From positions 203,760 through 267,759 of the forward strand of contig NZ_JAQAGZ010000010.1 of NCBI RefSeq assembly GCF_027533625.1: a stretch of DNA of 64,000 bases. The letters are read 5' to 3'. Shown one piece after another: positions 7,927-15,507 of the stretch. Made by a program: the position numbers and the translations under genes. Each line of letters opens with the position of its first letter. The first letter of the stretch is position 1. The DNA comes from Paenibacillus gyeongsangnamensis. Lineage in GTDB: Bacteria; Bacillota; Bacilli; Paenibacillales; NBRC-103111. The notes under the pieces are model-generated. The model ran no database searches. It was not told the origin of the DNA and saw only the letters and a list, made by a program, of their open reading frames with translations.

Positions 7927-8928
7927 ATGAATCGATGGCAAAATCTGTGGCGCTTCATCCCTCTTTTTGGGTTGATGATGTTGCTGTTAACGGGATGTGG
8001 AGACGGTACGATTTCCGCCTTTAAGCCAAGGGGTCCCGTGGCCAGAGATCAGCTGTTCCTGATGAAGCTCAGCTTCGGAATTATGATCCTGGTTGTCGCG
8101 GTCGTATTTATAATTTACTTGTATGTTCTCGTTCGCTTTAGAAAGAAAAAAGGCGACAAAGACATCATTCCAAAACAAGTGGAAGGCAGCCACGTACTGG
8201 AGATCGTCTGGACCGTCATTCCGATCATCCTGCTCCTCATCCTGGCTGTTCCTACCGTTCAGTACACCTTTAAAGCGCTTGAAGACCACCGTAACGACAA
8301 AGATGCGATTCATGTCAAAGTAACGGCGCATGCCTTCTGGTGGCAGTTCCAATACCCGGATCTTGGAATCGCTACCGCGCAGGATCTTGTCATTCCGACC
8401 GGCAAGAAGATAGCTTTTGAAATCACTTCTGCCGATGTGACGCATTCCTTCTGGGTTCCGTCGCTGGGCGGCAAGATGAATGCGAACGTAGGGTTGACTA
8501 ACGTTTATTATTTGCAGGCGGATGATGTTGAAACATTCAAAGGGAAATGCGCCGTTCTTTGTGGGGCATCCCACTCTTTGATGGACTTTAAAGTTAAATC
8601 GATGGATCCTGCCGATTTCGATAAGTGGGTAGCAAAAATGAAAACGCCTGCGGTCATTCCGGCGGACGCCCAACGCGGCGAACAAATCTTTAAAGATAAT
8701 TGCATGGCCTGTCATGCAGTGAACGCTCAAGGTCTTGGGGCAGGTCCGAATCTGAACGGTTTTGCTTCCCGTGAGCTCGTTGCGGGTATTCTGCCTCACA
8801 ACGACGAGAGCCTGAAGACATGGATCCACGATCCGCAATCCGTGAAACCGGGCAACTCGATGCCGAAGCTGGGGCTGAAAGACGATCAAATCAACGACGT
8901 CATTAAATATTTGAATTCGTTGAAGTAA
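7927..8928 (+). CDS. ctaC: Cytochrome c oxidase subunit II with fused cytochrome c (caa3 type)
   Basis: Accepts electrons from cytochrome c and passes them through the CuA centre to heme a. The 333 residues run as lipoprotein signal (LLLTGCG lipobox), two membrane helices (about 44-67 and 88-110), a cupredoxin CuA domain, and a C-terminal cytochrome c domain with CMACH (259-263) and a distal methionine (NSMPKLG). CuA ligands are seen as C208, C212, H216 and M219. Position 210 is Val; the usual motif is CxExC, with Glu supplying a backbone ligand and a Mg contact, so this subunit is unusual. First gene of ctaCDEF. Confidence 0.96.
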   Translation: MNRWQNLWRFIPLFGLMMLLLTGCGDGTISAFKPRGPVARDQLFLMKLSFGIMILVVAVVFIIYLYVLVRFRKKKGDKDIIPKQVEGSHVLEIVWTVIPIILLLILAVPTVQYTFKALEDHRNDKDAIHVKVTAHAFWWQFQYPDLGIATAQDLVIPTGKKIAFEITSADVTHSFWVPSLGGKMNANVGLTNVYYLQADDVETFKGKCAVLCGASHSLMDFKVKSMDPADFDKWVAKMKTPAVIPADAQRGEQIFKDNCMACHAVNAQGLGAGPNLNGFASRELVAGILPHNDESLKTWIHDPQSVKPGNSMPKLGLKDDQINDVIKYLNSLK

Positions 8929-8957
8929 CGAGCGCAGGAAAAAGGAGGTAAAAAACG

Positions 8958-10808
8958 GTGGCTCACGCACACACGGTAAAACGACACACCGGGCTTATGG
9001 ATTGGCTTACCACGGTGGACCATAAAAAGATCGGTATATTGTACCTAATCGCCGGCGGCATCTTCTTCCTTATGGGCGGCCTTGAAGCGATTCTAATGAG
9101 GATTCAGCTGATGTATCCGGACCAAAAGATATTTATCGGCGATACCTTCAACCAATTGACGACAATGCACGGCACGACAATGATTTTCTTTGCTGCGATG
9201 CCTGTTATCTTCGCTTTCATGAATGCGGTCGTTCCGCTTCAAATCGGCGCGCGTGACGTTGCGTTCCCGTTCGTGAATGCGTTAGGATTCTGGTTGTTTT
9301 TTGCGGGCGGTGTATTGATGAACACGTCTTGGCTGCTGGGCGGGGCGCCTAACGCAGGATGGACAGCATACGCTCCGCTTTCCGGAATTGTGGATAAAAC
9401 AGGCGTATTCCATGGCGTCGACTTCTACGTTCTAGGTCTTCAGATTGCCGGTATCGGTACGCTAATCGGAGGTATTAACTTCCTTGTTACAATCATCAAC
9501 ATGCGTGCTCCCGGAATGACTTACATGAGAATGCCTCTGTTTACTTGGACCGCGTTCATCACTTCGTTTCTGATTTTGTTCGCGTTTCCTGCGATTACGG
9601 TAGGTCTTGTTGAGCTGATGTTCGACCGCATATTCGAGGGTGCCTTCTTCGATGTGGCAAAGGGTGGTAACACCGTTTTATGGGAGCATATTTTCTGGAT
9701 TTTCGGACACCCTGAGGTATATATCTTGATTCTGCCGGCATTCGGCATTATCTCTGAGATCGTCGCAACATTTTCCAAAAAACGCCTGTTCGGATACAGC
9801 TCGATGGTATTCGCTACGGCACTGATCGGATTCCTCGGCTTCATGGTATGGGCTCACCACATGTTTACGACGGGCATCGGCGCCGTCGGAGATGCGATCT
9901 TCGGGGTAGCTACGATGGCGATCGCGGTTCCTACGGGCGTTAAGATCTTTAACTGGCTGTTCACGTTGTGGGGCGGGCAAATCCGTTTCACTACGGCGAA
10001 CATCTTTGCAACATCGTTCATTCCGACCTTCGTTATGGGCGGCGTAACCGGGGTTATGCTAGCGGTTCCTGCAGCTGACTTTCAGTATCACGATACTTAC
10101 TTCGTAATAGCGCACTTTCACTATGTTATCGTTGGCGGTTTGGTACTCGCTCTGTTCGCGGCCTCGTACTATTGGTGGCCAAAGATGTTCGGCCGTATGC
10201 TCAACGAAACAATGGGGAAAATACATTTTTGGACATTCTTTATCGGGTTTCACTTAACGTTCTTCCCGCAGCACTTCCTCGGTCTGATGGGCATGCCGCG
10301 CCGGGTATTTACATACCAACCTGGTGTAGGTCTTGAACAGGGCAACTTTATCTCGACCATCGGTGCTTTTTTGATGGGGATCGGTATGATCGTGTTCCTT
10401 ATCAACATTATCGTAACAAACAGCAAACCGGCTAACGCACTGGCTGACCCATGGGACGGCCGCACACTGGAGTGGACGATCGCATCGCCGCCTCCGGAAT
10501 ATAACTTCAAGCAAACTCCGCTCGTTCGCGGTTTGGACGCTTTCTGGAAAGAAAAAATGTCAGGAAACAAAGAAATGACACCGGCCGAGCCGATCGGATC
10601 GATTCATATGCCGTCGGGTTCCATTCTTCCACTGGTCATGTCGATCGGGTTCTTTATCTCGGGTTACGGCTTCATTTACCGCCATTACCCGGTGAGCATT
10701 ATCGGTCTTGGTATCGTGCTCGTCTGTATGTTCCTGCGCTCGGTATTCGATGACCACGGCTGGCATATCGAGCCCGAGGAGTTAAACGACAAGGGGGTTA
10801 AGGCATGA
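8958..10808 (+). CDS. ctaD: Cytochrome c oxidase subunit I
   Basis: The catalytic, proton-pumping subunit. It has about 14 membrane helices in 616 residues, close to Bacillus CtaD. Visible motifs include the heme ligand histidine in TTMHGTTM, the CuB segment WIFGHPEVYILILP with the His-Tyr crosslink pair, and HDTYFVIAHFHYVIVGG, which holds the two later heme ligands. The soluble C-terminal extension after helix 12 is the Bacillus type. The start is GTG 8958 behind a strong AAAGGAGG. It lies 29 nt after ctaC and overlaps ctaE by 4 nt (ATGA), which indicates translational coupling. Confidence 0.97.
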   Translation: MAHAHTVKRHTGLMDWLTTVDHKKIGILYLIAGGIFFLMGGLEAILMRIQLMYPDQKIFIGDTFNQLTTMHGTTMIFFAAMPVIFAFMNAVVPLQIGARDVAFPFVNALGFWLFFAGGVLMNTSWLLGGAPNAGWTAYAPLSGIVDKTGVFHGVDFYVLGLQIAGIGTLIGGINFLVTIINMRAPGMTYMRMPLFTWTAFITSFLILFAFPAITVGLVELMFDRIFEGAFFDVAKGGNTVLWEHIFWIFGHPEVYILILPAFGIISEIVATFSKKRLFGYSSMVFATALIGFLGFMVWAHHMFTTGIGAVGDAIFGVATMAIAVPTGVKIFNWLFTLWGGQIRFTTANIFATSFIPTFVMGGVTGVMLAVPAADFQYHDTYFVIAHFHYVIVGGLVLALFAASYYWWPKMFGRMLNETMGKIHFWTFFIGFHLTFFPQHFLGLMGMPRRVFTYQPGVGLEQGNFISTIGAFLMGIGMIVFLINIIVTNSKPANALADPWDGRTLEWTIASPPPEYNFKQTPLVRGLDAFWKEKMSGNKEMTPAEPIGSIHMPSGSILPLVMSIGFFISGYGFIYRHYPVSIIGLGIVLVCMFLRSVFDDHGWHIEPEELNDKGVKA

Positions 10809-11428
10809 GTGCAGCACATCAAGAAGTAAGCGGTGCCCTGCCACCTCACGCAGAAACGGCAACGCTGGAAGGCAAGAATAAGGTTATGGGCTTCTGGCTG
10901 TTCCTCGGCGGCGAATGCGTATTGTTCGGTACGCTCTTCGCCTCGTTTATCGCGCTTCGCAACCAAGTGCCCGACGGACCGACAGCACAGCATTTGTTCC
11001 AGCTGAACACCGTAGCGTTGTCCACATTCATCCTGCTTACCAGTTCCTTGACAAGCGTGTTCGCCATCATGGCGATGCACCGCCAAAAGTTCCAACAGCT
11101 GCAAGCATGGATGGCTGTAACAATTTTGTTCGGCCTGGCATTCCTTGGACTTGAGATTTATGAGTTCACGGAATATGTGCATGAAGGTCACACGTTTACC
11201 AAGAGCGCATTTGCTACATCTTTCTATACGTTGGTCGGCTTTCACGGAGCGCACGTTGCCTTCGGTGTACTATGGATCGGACTCTTGATTATTCAAGGCT
11301 TCAAGAAAGGGCTAACCGTCGTAACGGCACCCAAGTATTACGTAGCCTCCCTGTATTGGCACTTTATCGACGTTGTCTGGGTCTTTATCTTTACCGTAGT
11401 TTACCTGATGGGGAAGGTGGGTCCGTAA
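10805..11428 (+). CDS. ctaE: Cytochrome c oxidase subunit III
   Basis: A membrane subunit of 207 residues with five predicted helices, which stabilises subunit I and its proton uptake. Family segments seen are GFWLFLGGECVLFGTLFASF at the first helix, the conserved EGHTF stretch, SFYTLVGFHGAHV and YWHFIDVVWVFIF at the last helix. It is the short five-helix form found in Bacillus quinol and cytochrome oxidases. It starts inside the ctaD stop (ATGA) and ends one base before ctaF. Confidence 0.96.
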   Translation: MSAAHQEVSGALPPHAETATLEGKNKVMGFWLFLGGECVLFGTLFASFIALRNQVPDGPTAQHLFQLNTVALSTFILLTSSLTSVFAIMAMHRQKFQQLQAWMAVTILFGLAFLGLEIYEFTEYVHEGHTFTKSAFATSFYTLVGFHGAHVAFGVLWIGLLIIQGFKKGLTVVTAPKYYVASLYWHFIDVVWVFIFTVVYLMGKVGP

Positions 11429-11429
11429 C

Positions 11430-11744
11430 ATGAGCAGCCAACATACATCATCTGCAGGTAACGAGAGGCATCGTCTGGAAGGACCGAAGAACCATTACTT
11501 GTCTTACATTATTTCCATCGTCTTGACGATGCTCGCATTTGCGATCGTGCTTTACGGCGGCCTTGACCGTTCCTTTATCGTCATGTTCCTGGTCGGTCTC
11601 GCGATCGTTCAAATTCTTTTCCAGCTGGTGTACTGGATGCATATGAAGGAAAGAGGACATTTCTTTCCGATTATGGGCCTTGCGTTCGGAGGCTTCGTTG
11701 CTCTGACGGCCGTGGCGGCAGCAGTTTACTGGTTGTGGTGGTAA
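11430..11744 (+). CDS. ctaF: Cytochrome c oxidase subunit IV
   Basis: A small membrane subunit (104 residues, three hydrophobic helices from about residue 24, 47 and 77) of the prokaryotic COX4 family. It assists CuB incorporation and complex stability. The family stretch is seen as IVQILFQLVYWMHMKERGHF. It follows ctaE with one base between, and a terminator comes right after, which should limit transcription into ctaG. Confidence 0.92.
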   Translation: MSSQHTSSAGNERHRLEGPKNHYLSYIISIVLTMLAFAIVLYGGLDRSFIVMFLVGLAIVQILFQLVYWMHMKERGHFFPIMGLAFGGFVALTAVAAAVYWLWW

Positions 11745-11750
11745 TAGAGA

Positions 11751-11785
11751 GAGAGGCGGCTTTTGCAATAAAGCCCCTCTTTTTT
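11751..11785 (+). terminator. Terminator between ctaF and ctaG
   Basis: GAGAGGCGGCTT pairs imperfectly with AAGCCCCTCTTTT around TTGCAAT and leads into a T-run. As some readthrough is likely, ctaG may be transcribed at a lower level than ctaCDEF or from its own promoter. Confidence 0.75.
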
Positions 11786-11860
11786 GCATAAGATTGGGAA
11801 AAATTTCACAGATTAGCCATAATTGTTCCAAATCGATGAACGGAAAGGAGTTGCAACGAA

Positions 11861-12742
11861 ATGCATACGCATGGTAGTCAGATCGCGCAAGCGGGAGCAG
11901 GCACGTTTACGGAGCTGTGGAGCCCCGGCTTTATGCTCATGCTGGTGGTGGTCGGTGTATTATATACTTTGGCGGTAACCCGGTGGCGTTATCATTTTGC
12001 CGGAAATGAGCAAACAGGCTTTAAACAGCAGGCTTGGTTTTTGGGGGGGCTTGCGATTTGGTACGCTGCCGAAGGGAGTCCCATCTCTTTTTACGGGCAT
12101 CATTATTCCTTCAGCGCCCATATGCTGCAGCAGTCGATGCTGTATCTCATCATGCCGCCTTTCCTGCTGCTGGGAATGCCGGGCTGGCTGCTGCGCGGAG
12201 CGATTCGCGGGAAAACGGCGGATCGTATGATGCGTTTCGTTACGTCCCCCCTGGTCTCGCTCTTTACGTTTAACTTAATATTCTCTATGTATCATATGCC
12301 GAAGATTATGGACTTTCTGATGGCGCATGCGATGCTCATGCTTCTGTATCAAATCGTCTTCCTGCTGGCGGCGTTCCAAATGTGGTTCCCGGTGTTCTGC
12401 CCGCTTCCGGAATACAATCAAATGTCGGAGCTGAAGAAACTGGGCTATATATTTCTGAACGGGATTCTGCTCACGCCGGCCTGCGCGCTGATTATATTCG
12501 CGTCTCATCCGATGTACGCCATGTATGCGAACGTGCCGGAGCAGTACTTGCTGCTTCCTATCATTGACGATCAACAGCTGGGCGGCGTCATTATGAAAAT
12601 CATCCAGGAAATCGTCTATGGCGTCGCTCTGGCTCACACCTTCTTCAAGTGGTACCGGACGGAGCGGAAGAAGGAGGAGGAAGAAGACCTGCTTCCAAAC
12701 TCGGCTTATTTACATCCCCAAGGAAATACGAACGGGGCTTGA
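11861..12742 (+). CDS. ctaG: Cytochrome c oxidase assembly factor CtaG (caa3_CtaG family)
   Basis: Required in Bacillus for active caa3 oxidase, probably by delivering copper to CuB. It is unrelated to the copper chaperone CtaG/Cox11 of proteobacteria. It has 293 residues and about seven membrane helices. Histidine and methionine clusters face one side: YGHHYSFSAHMLQQSML, MYHMPKIMDFLMAHAMLM and FASHPMYAMYANV. These are plausible copper sites. The C-terminus is a charged cytosolic tail (RKKEEEEDLL). AAAGGAG lies 7-12 nt before the ATG. Confidence 0.92.
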   Translation: MHTHGSQIAQAGAGTFTELWSPGFMLMLVVVGVLYTLAVTRWRYHFAGNEQTGFKQQAWFLGGLAIWYAAEGSPISFYGHHYSFSAHMLQQSMLYLIMPPFLLLGMPGWLLRGAIRGKTADRMMRFVTSPLVSLFTFNLIFSMYHMPKIMDFLMAHAMLMLLYQIVFLLAAFQMWFPVFCPLPEYNQMSELKKLGYIFLNGILLTPACALIIFASHPMYAMYANVPEQYLLLPIIDDQQLGGVIMKIIQEIVYGVALAHTFFKWYRTERKKEEEEDLLPNSAYLHPQGNTNGA

Positions 12743-12784
12743 GTGCATAACCATTTGTCTATTTAAAATTAGGTGGGATTTATC

Positions 12785-13240
12785 ATGATGATTTTGCCGA
12801 CGATCAGTACCAGCTTTATTGTCATCAGCGCCGTCATTCTGGCTTTCGGCTGGGCCGCGATTCTTCGGGGCGAGAGGGAAAAGCACCGGAAGCTCATGCT
12901 TTGGAGCGCAAGCTTCGCGTTGGCGTTTTTCCTCATCTATGCAAGCCGGACGGTCTTTATCGGCAATACAACCTTCGGCGGTCCGGATAGCTTGAAGCTG
13001 GCGTATCATATATTCCTGTTCTTTCATATCTTTCTGGCTACGTGCGCGGGCGTGTTCGGGATCGTAACCCTGCTCCATGCGTTCAACCAACGGTTCGCCA
13101 AGCATAAGCGAATCGGACGTGTGACGGCGGTCATGTGGCTTCTGACGGCACCGACAGGGGTAATCGTGTATGTGCTGCTGTACGTCATGTATCCGGGCGG
13201 CGAGACGAAGCCGATGATCGACGCGATTCTTGGGCTGTAA
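12785..13240 (+). CDS. ctaM: DUF420 membrane protein (CtaM/YozB family)
   Basis: A four-helix membrane protein of about 151 residues. In staphylococci and Bacillus, DUF420 proteins (CtaM, YozB) are needed for assembly or activity of heme-copper oxidases, and their place next to ctaG here supports that role. Conserved histidines appear in KLAYHIFLFFHIFLA. The start is ATG 12785, 8 nt after AGGTGGG; the GTG at 12773 lies inside that site. The normal terminator of the operon seems to have been split by a repeat element just downstream. Confidence 0.85.
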   Translation: MMILPTISTSFIVISAVILAFGWAAILRGEREKHRKLMLWSASFALAFFLIYASRTVFIGNTTFGGPDSLKLAYHIFLFFHIFLATCAGVFGIVTLLHAFNQRFAKHKRIGRVTAVMWLLTAPTGVIVYVLLYVMYPGGETKPMIDAILGL

Positions 13241-13255
13241 TCGATTCGAAACGAA

Positions 13256-13508
13256 GGGCTCTTCCGATGAAGAGTCTCAGGCTGTAGAGAAACCCATGAG
13301 ATAAGAAAGCTGCTTTGGTACCCGGTGGGGTATCCCCTTCCGGCCGCTGTTGTTATCGGAAAATTTTCAATTTATACGTGTTTACAGCGGTCATTTTCCG
13401 ATAACAATGGCGGACGCTATCGCTCCTGCAGGGGATACCCCACCTAACCTTTAGCATTTTTTCTGCATATCCGGGTTTATCGTCAATCTGGGCTCTTCCG
13501 ATGAAGAG
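13256..13508. mobile_element. Repeat family A, full copy 1, with flanking 19-bp direct repeats
   Basis: The element proper spans 13275-13489 (215 bp), reverse orientation relative to copy 3 (28927-29143). Its core, 13324-13444 (121 bp), is bounded by perfect 14-bp inverted ends (GGTGGGGTATCCCC and its complement). It holds a second inverted pair TGTTATCGGAAAAT at 13351-13364 and 13393-13406. The whole element is flanked by exact 19-bp copies of GGGCTCTTCCGATGAAGAG (13256-13274, 13490-13508). The right copy completes a terminator hairpin with a T-run at 13511-13516. No open frame is present. This fits a non-autonomous, MITE-like insertion into the ctaM terminator. Confidence 0.8.
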
Positions 13509-13516
13509 CCTTTTTT
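13491..13516 (+). terminator. Terminator of the cta operon (right half after insertion)
   Basis: GGCTCTTC, loop CGAT, GAAGAGCC, then TTTTTT. The left copy of the same hairpin at 13256 lacks the T-run. Confidence 0.8.
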
Positions 13517-13639
13517 AACGTTATAGAAAGTTTAAGTTCGCTAAAGCGCTAAAGCGGACTGCAACTTTCTATACCAAGAAAAACTACCTCTAAAAACGGT
13601 CTGGCTGCTTTGAAGGACTCCGATAAGGAGTTTTTCTTA
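13517..13639. repeat. Repeat family B, copy 1
   Basis: Shares nearly its whole length with 34205-34351. It folds as AGAAAGT (13525-13531) with ACTTTCT (13564-13570) around an inner AGTTCGCT/AGCGGACT stem, then a single-stranded stretch. It ends in a small ACTCC-GATAA-GGAGT hairpin followed by TTTTTCTT. It starts directly after a terminator T-run. Confidence 0.8.
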
Positions 13640-13653
13640 TATGGAAAAATAAT

Positions 13654-13681
13654 AAAAAACCACCCGTATGTACGGGTGGAC
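13654..13681 (-). terminator. Terminator downstream of the SH3-domain gene
   Basis: CCACCCGT, loop ACAT, ACGGGTGG and then TTTTTTATT when read on the minus strand. It lies about 100 nt beyond the stop; the intervening stretch has no recognisable gene. Confidence 0.85.
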
Positions 13682-13782
13682 AGATGTAGAGAAAGTAGTT
13701 TTTGACAAAAATAGAAAATCGCGATTAAAGTGCGCTACCGCCGAAAATAAAGCGGTACTCCCAATGCTTTCCTGCAATGGAG

Positions 13783-14169
13783 TCAATGCGAGCCTCCGGT
13801 GGTGCTGCCACTGCCATTGCCGCTTCCGCTTGTGCCCGGGTTTGTACCCGAATTGGAGCTTGATCCGACGCTGGAGCTGCCGGGAGACAGCAGCTTTATA
13901 TATTTGCTGTTCGACGAGACATAGCCGGTCCGGCCTTGGGCGTCTTTGACTTGATACCAGTAATTGTTCGCCTTTGCCAGAAGCTCGACCGTCTCCCCGG
14001 CTTTCAGGATGCCGATCGTCTTAGAGCTTGTACTCGGCTGGGTTCGTAGGTTCACGCCGCTTACGATTGTCGCATTGGCGGCGGCATGGGCTTGCTCGGC
14101 GGTAAAAGCCGCAGTGAAGCTTAAGGCGATAGCGGATGAAAGCAGCAATGCGGTAAGTTGTTTTTTCAT
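13783..14169 (-). CDS. Secreted SH3b-domain protein
   Basis: A 128-residue exported protein. It has a signal peptide (MKKQLTALLLSSAIALSFTA, cleavage near AHA-A), one bacterial SH3 domain (about 32-94: GVNLRTQPSTSSKTIG, GETVELLAKANNYWYQVKD, GRTGYVSS) and a low-complexity Ser/Gly/Asn tail. SH3b domains bind cell-wall peptides, so a wall-associated role is likely. There is no catalytic domain, so it is either a targeting protein or an inhibitor or signal protein; that is open. Monocistronic. Confidence 0.8.
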   Translation of the reverse strand: MKKQLTALLLSSAIALSFTAAFTAEQAHAAANATIVSGVNLRTQPSTSSKTIGILKAGETVELLAKANNYWYQVKDAQGRTGYVSSNSKYIKLLSPGSSSVGSSSNSGTNPGTSGSGNGSGSTTGGSH

Positions 14170-14306
14170 GGGTATGATTCCTACTGCAGTTCTGGTTGTA
14201 TGATGTCAAGCTTGACTCGGCAAGCCGGGACAACGCGAGCGGTATCGGATTTGACATGCGTTTCAAGTCGTTTCACAATGGGGTTATAGACCATAGAGGA
14301 GGAACG

Positions 14307-15356
14307 GTGAAAGCAATCATGGAATCAATCGTATGGGGACCGCTTATTTTGCAAAAGGATGTTATGATCACCCTGGTAGTGGTCTTGGCCGGAATGCTCC
14401 TTCTGACGTTCCGGTTAAAGCAGACGGATGCGAGCGGAAGCTTAAGCTCTTATGTATGGAATGCGTTGTTCATCTGGGTGCTCGTCTGGAAGCTGAGCGT
14501 ACTGCTCGTCCAAGGGAAGGAAGCGCTGCGGCATCCATCTTCGCTGCTTTATTTCAACGGAGGAGCCTTAGGAATTGCCCTGGCCTTCTTGGCGGCAATT
14601 GGCTATGTCGGCTTTGCCGTGCGGAAAAACCGAAAATCGATAATCCCTTACATCGATTCGGTTCCTCTTTCCATTATAGGGGGGTATTCGGTAAAAATGG
14701 CATTTGCCGTCTTTACAGGGGAAGGAACCCTGTTGACAGCCGGCCTGCCGTGCTTGCTCGGAGCTGCAATCAGCGGATGGTGGCTTAGCCGGAGAGAGCC
14801 CGTCGCATACCGGTCCGCGGTGCAAAGGCTGGCGGCGGTTGCGCTTGTTTTTGCATTGGCTTCTGCTGTGGCAGGAAATCTCGGGAGCCGTCAGGGAGCG
14901 GAAGCGGCGGCATCGGTGGGGCTAAAAGTGGGACAAACGGCGCCGGATTTTGAGCTGAAGCAGCTGGACGGGACCGTCGTGAAGCTGTCGGATTATCGCG
15001 GAAAGACGGTATTTCTGAACTTTTGGGCAACCTGGTGCCCTCCCTGCCAAGCGGAAATCCCGTATTTGAAGGAGTTTCATTCCGCTAACGAAGCTTCCGG
15101 CGCCATCGTTCTTGGAATCAACGCGACGAGCACGGAGCTGAGCGTGCCGGTCGTTCAGGCTTGGACGAAGGAGTGGAAGCTGAGCTTCCCGGTGGCGCTT
15201 GACAGCTCGGGGGACGTGGGACGGACATACAAAGTGAACGCCTACCCGGCGACTTACGTGATCGACGCGAACGGAATCATCCGGGAGAAGCATCAAGGGC
15301 CGATGGATAAACAAATGCTGGACAACGCCAAACGAAATGCGGAATCTTTTAAGTAA
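14307..15356 (+). CDS. Membrane-anchored TlpA/ResA-like thioredoxin
   Basis: About 349 residues. The first half is hydrophobic with roughly six membrane helices, and the last 135 residues form an extracytoplasmic thioredoxin domain opening with VGQTAPDFELKQLDG. The redox motif is WCPPC (Cys244, Cys247), and the cis-proline lies in NAYPATYVID. Such domains reduce apocytochrome c hemes or other exported thiols. The fused membrane half could supply electrons as CcdA does, but its family is not recognised and it shows no CcdA cysteine pair, so this is uncertain. GTG 14307 is chosen for the AGAGGAGG 4 nt upstream. Confidence 0.75.
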   Translation: MKAIMESIVWGPLILQKDVMITLVVVLAGMLLLTFRLKQTDASGSLSSYVWNALFIWVLVWKLSVLLVQGKEALRHPSSLLYFNGGALGIALAFLAAIGYVGFAVRKNRKSIIPYIDSVPLSIIGGYSVKMAFAVFTGEGTLLTAGLPCLLGAAISGWWLSRREPVAYRSAVQRLAAVALVFALASAVAGNLGSRQGAEAAASVGLKVGQTAPDFELKQLDGTVVKLSDYRGKTVFLNFWATWCPPCQAEIPYLKEFHSANEASGAIVLGINATSTELSVPVVQAWTKEWKLSFPVALDSSGDVGRTYKVNAYPATYVIDANGIIREKHQGPMDKQMLDNAKRNAESFK

Positions 15357-15507
15357 GCGATTACTATAAAAGATCGTCTTATGGCCCTGATAAGAAATTG
15401 CGAATTGCAAGAGTTAGGAAGGACATGCTAACATAGGGCTATCTTAAGCTTATGACAATCATATGTGAGAAAAAAGTCGAAAAATTTATAATAAGGATGG
15501 GATATGA

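Noticed and set aside
13324..13444. Possible Rho-independent terminator or riboswitch for the cta operon
   Set aside because: The same 121-bp unit occurs at 28975-29095 next to unrelated genes and in opposite orientation, so it is a repeat element and not operon-specific control.
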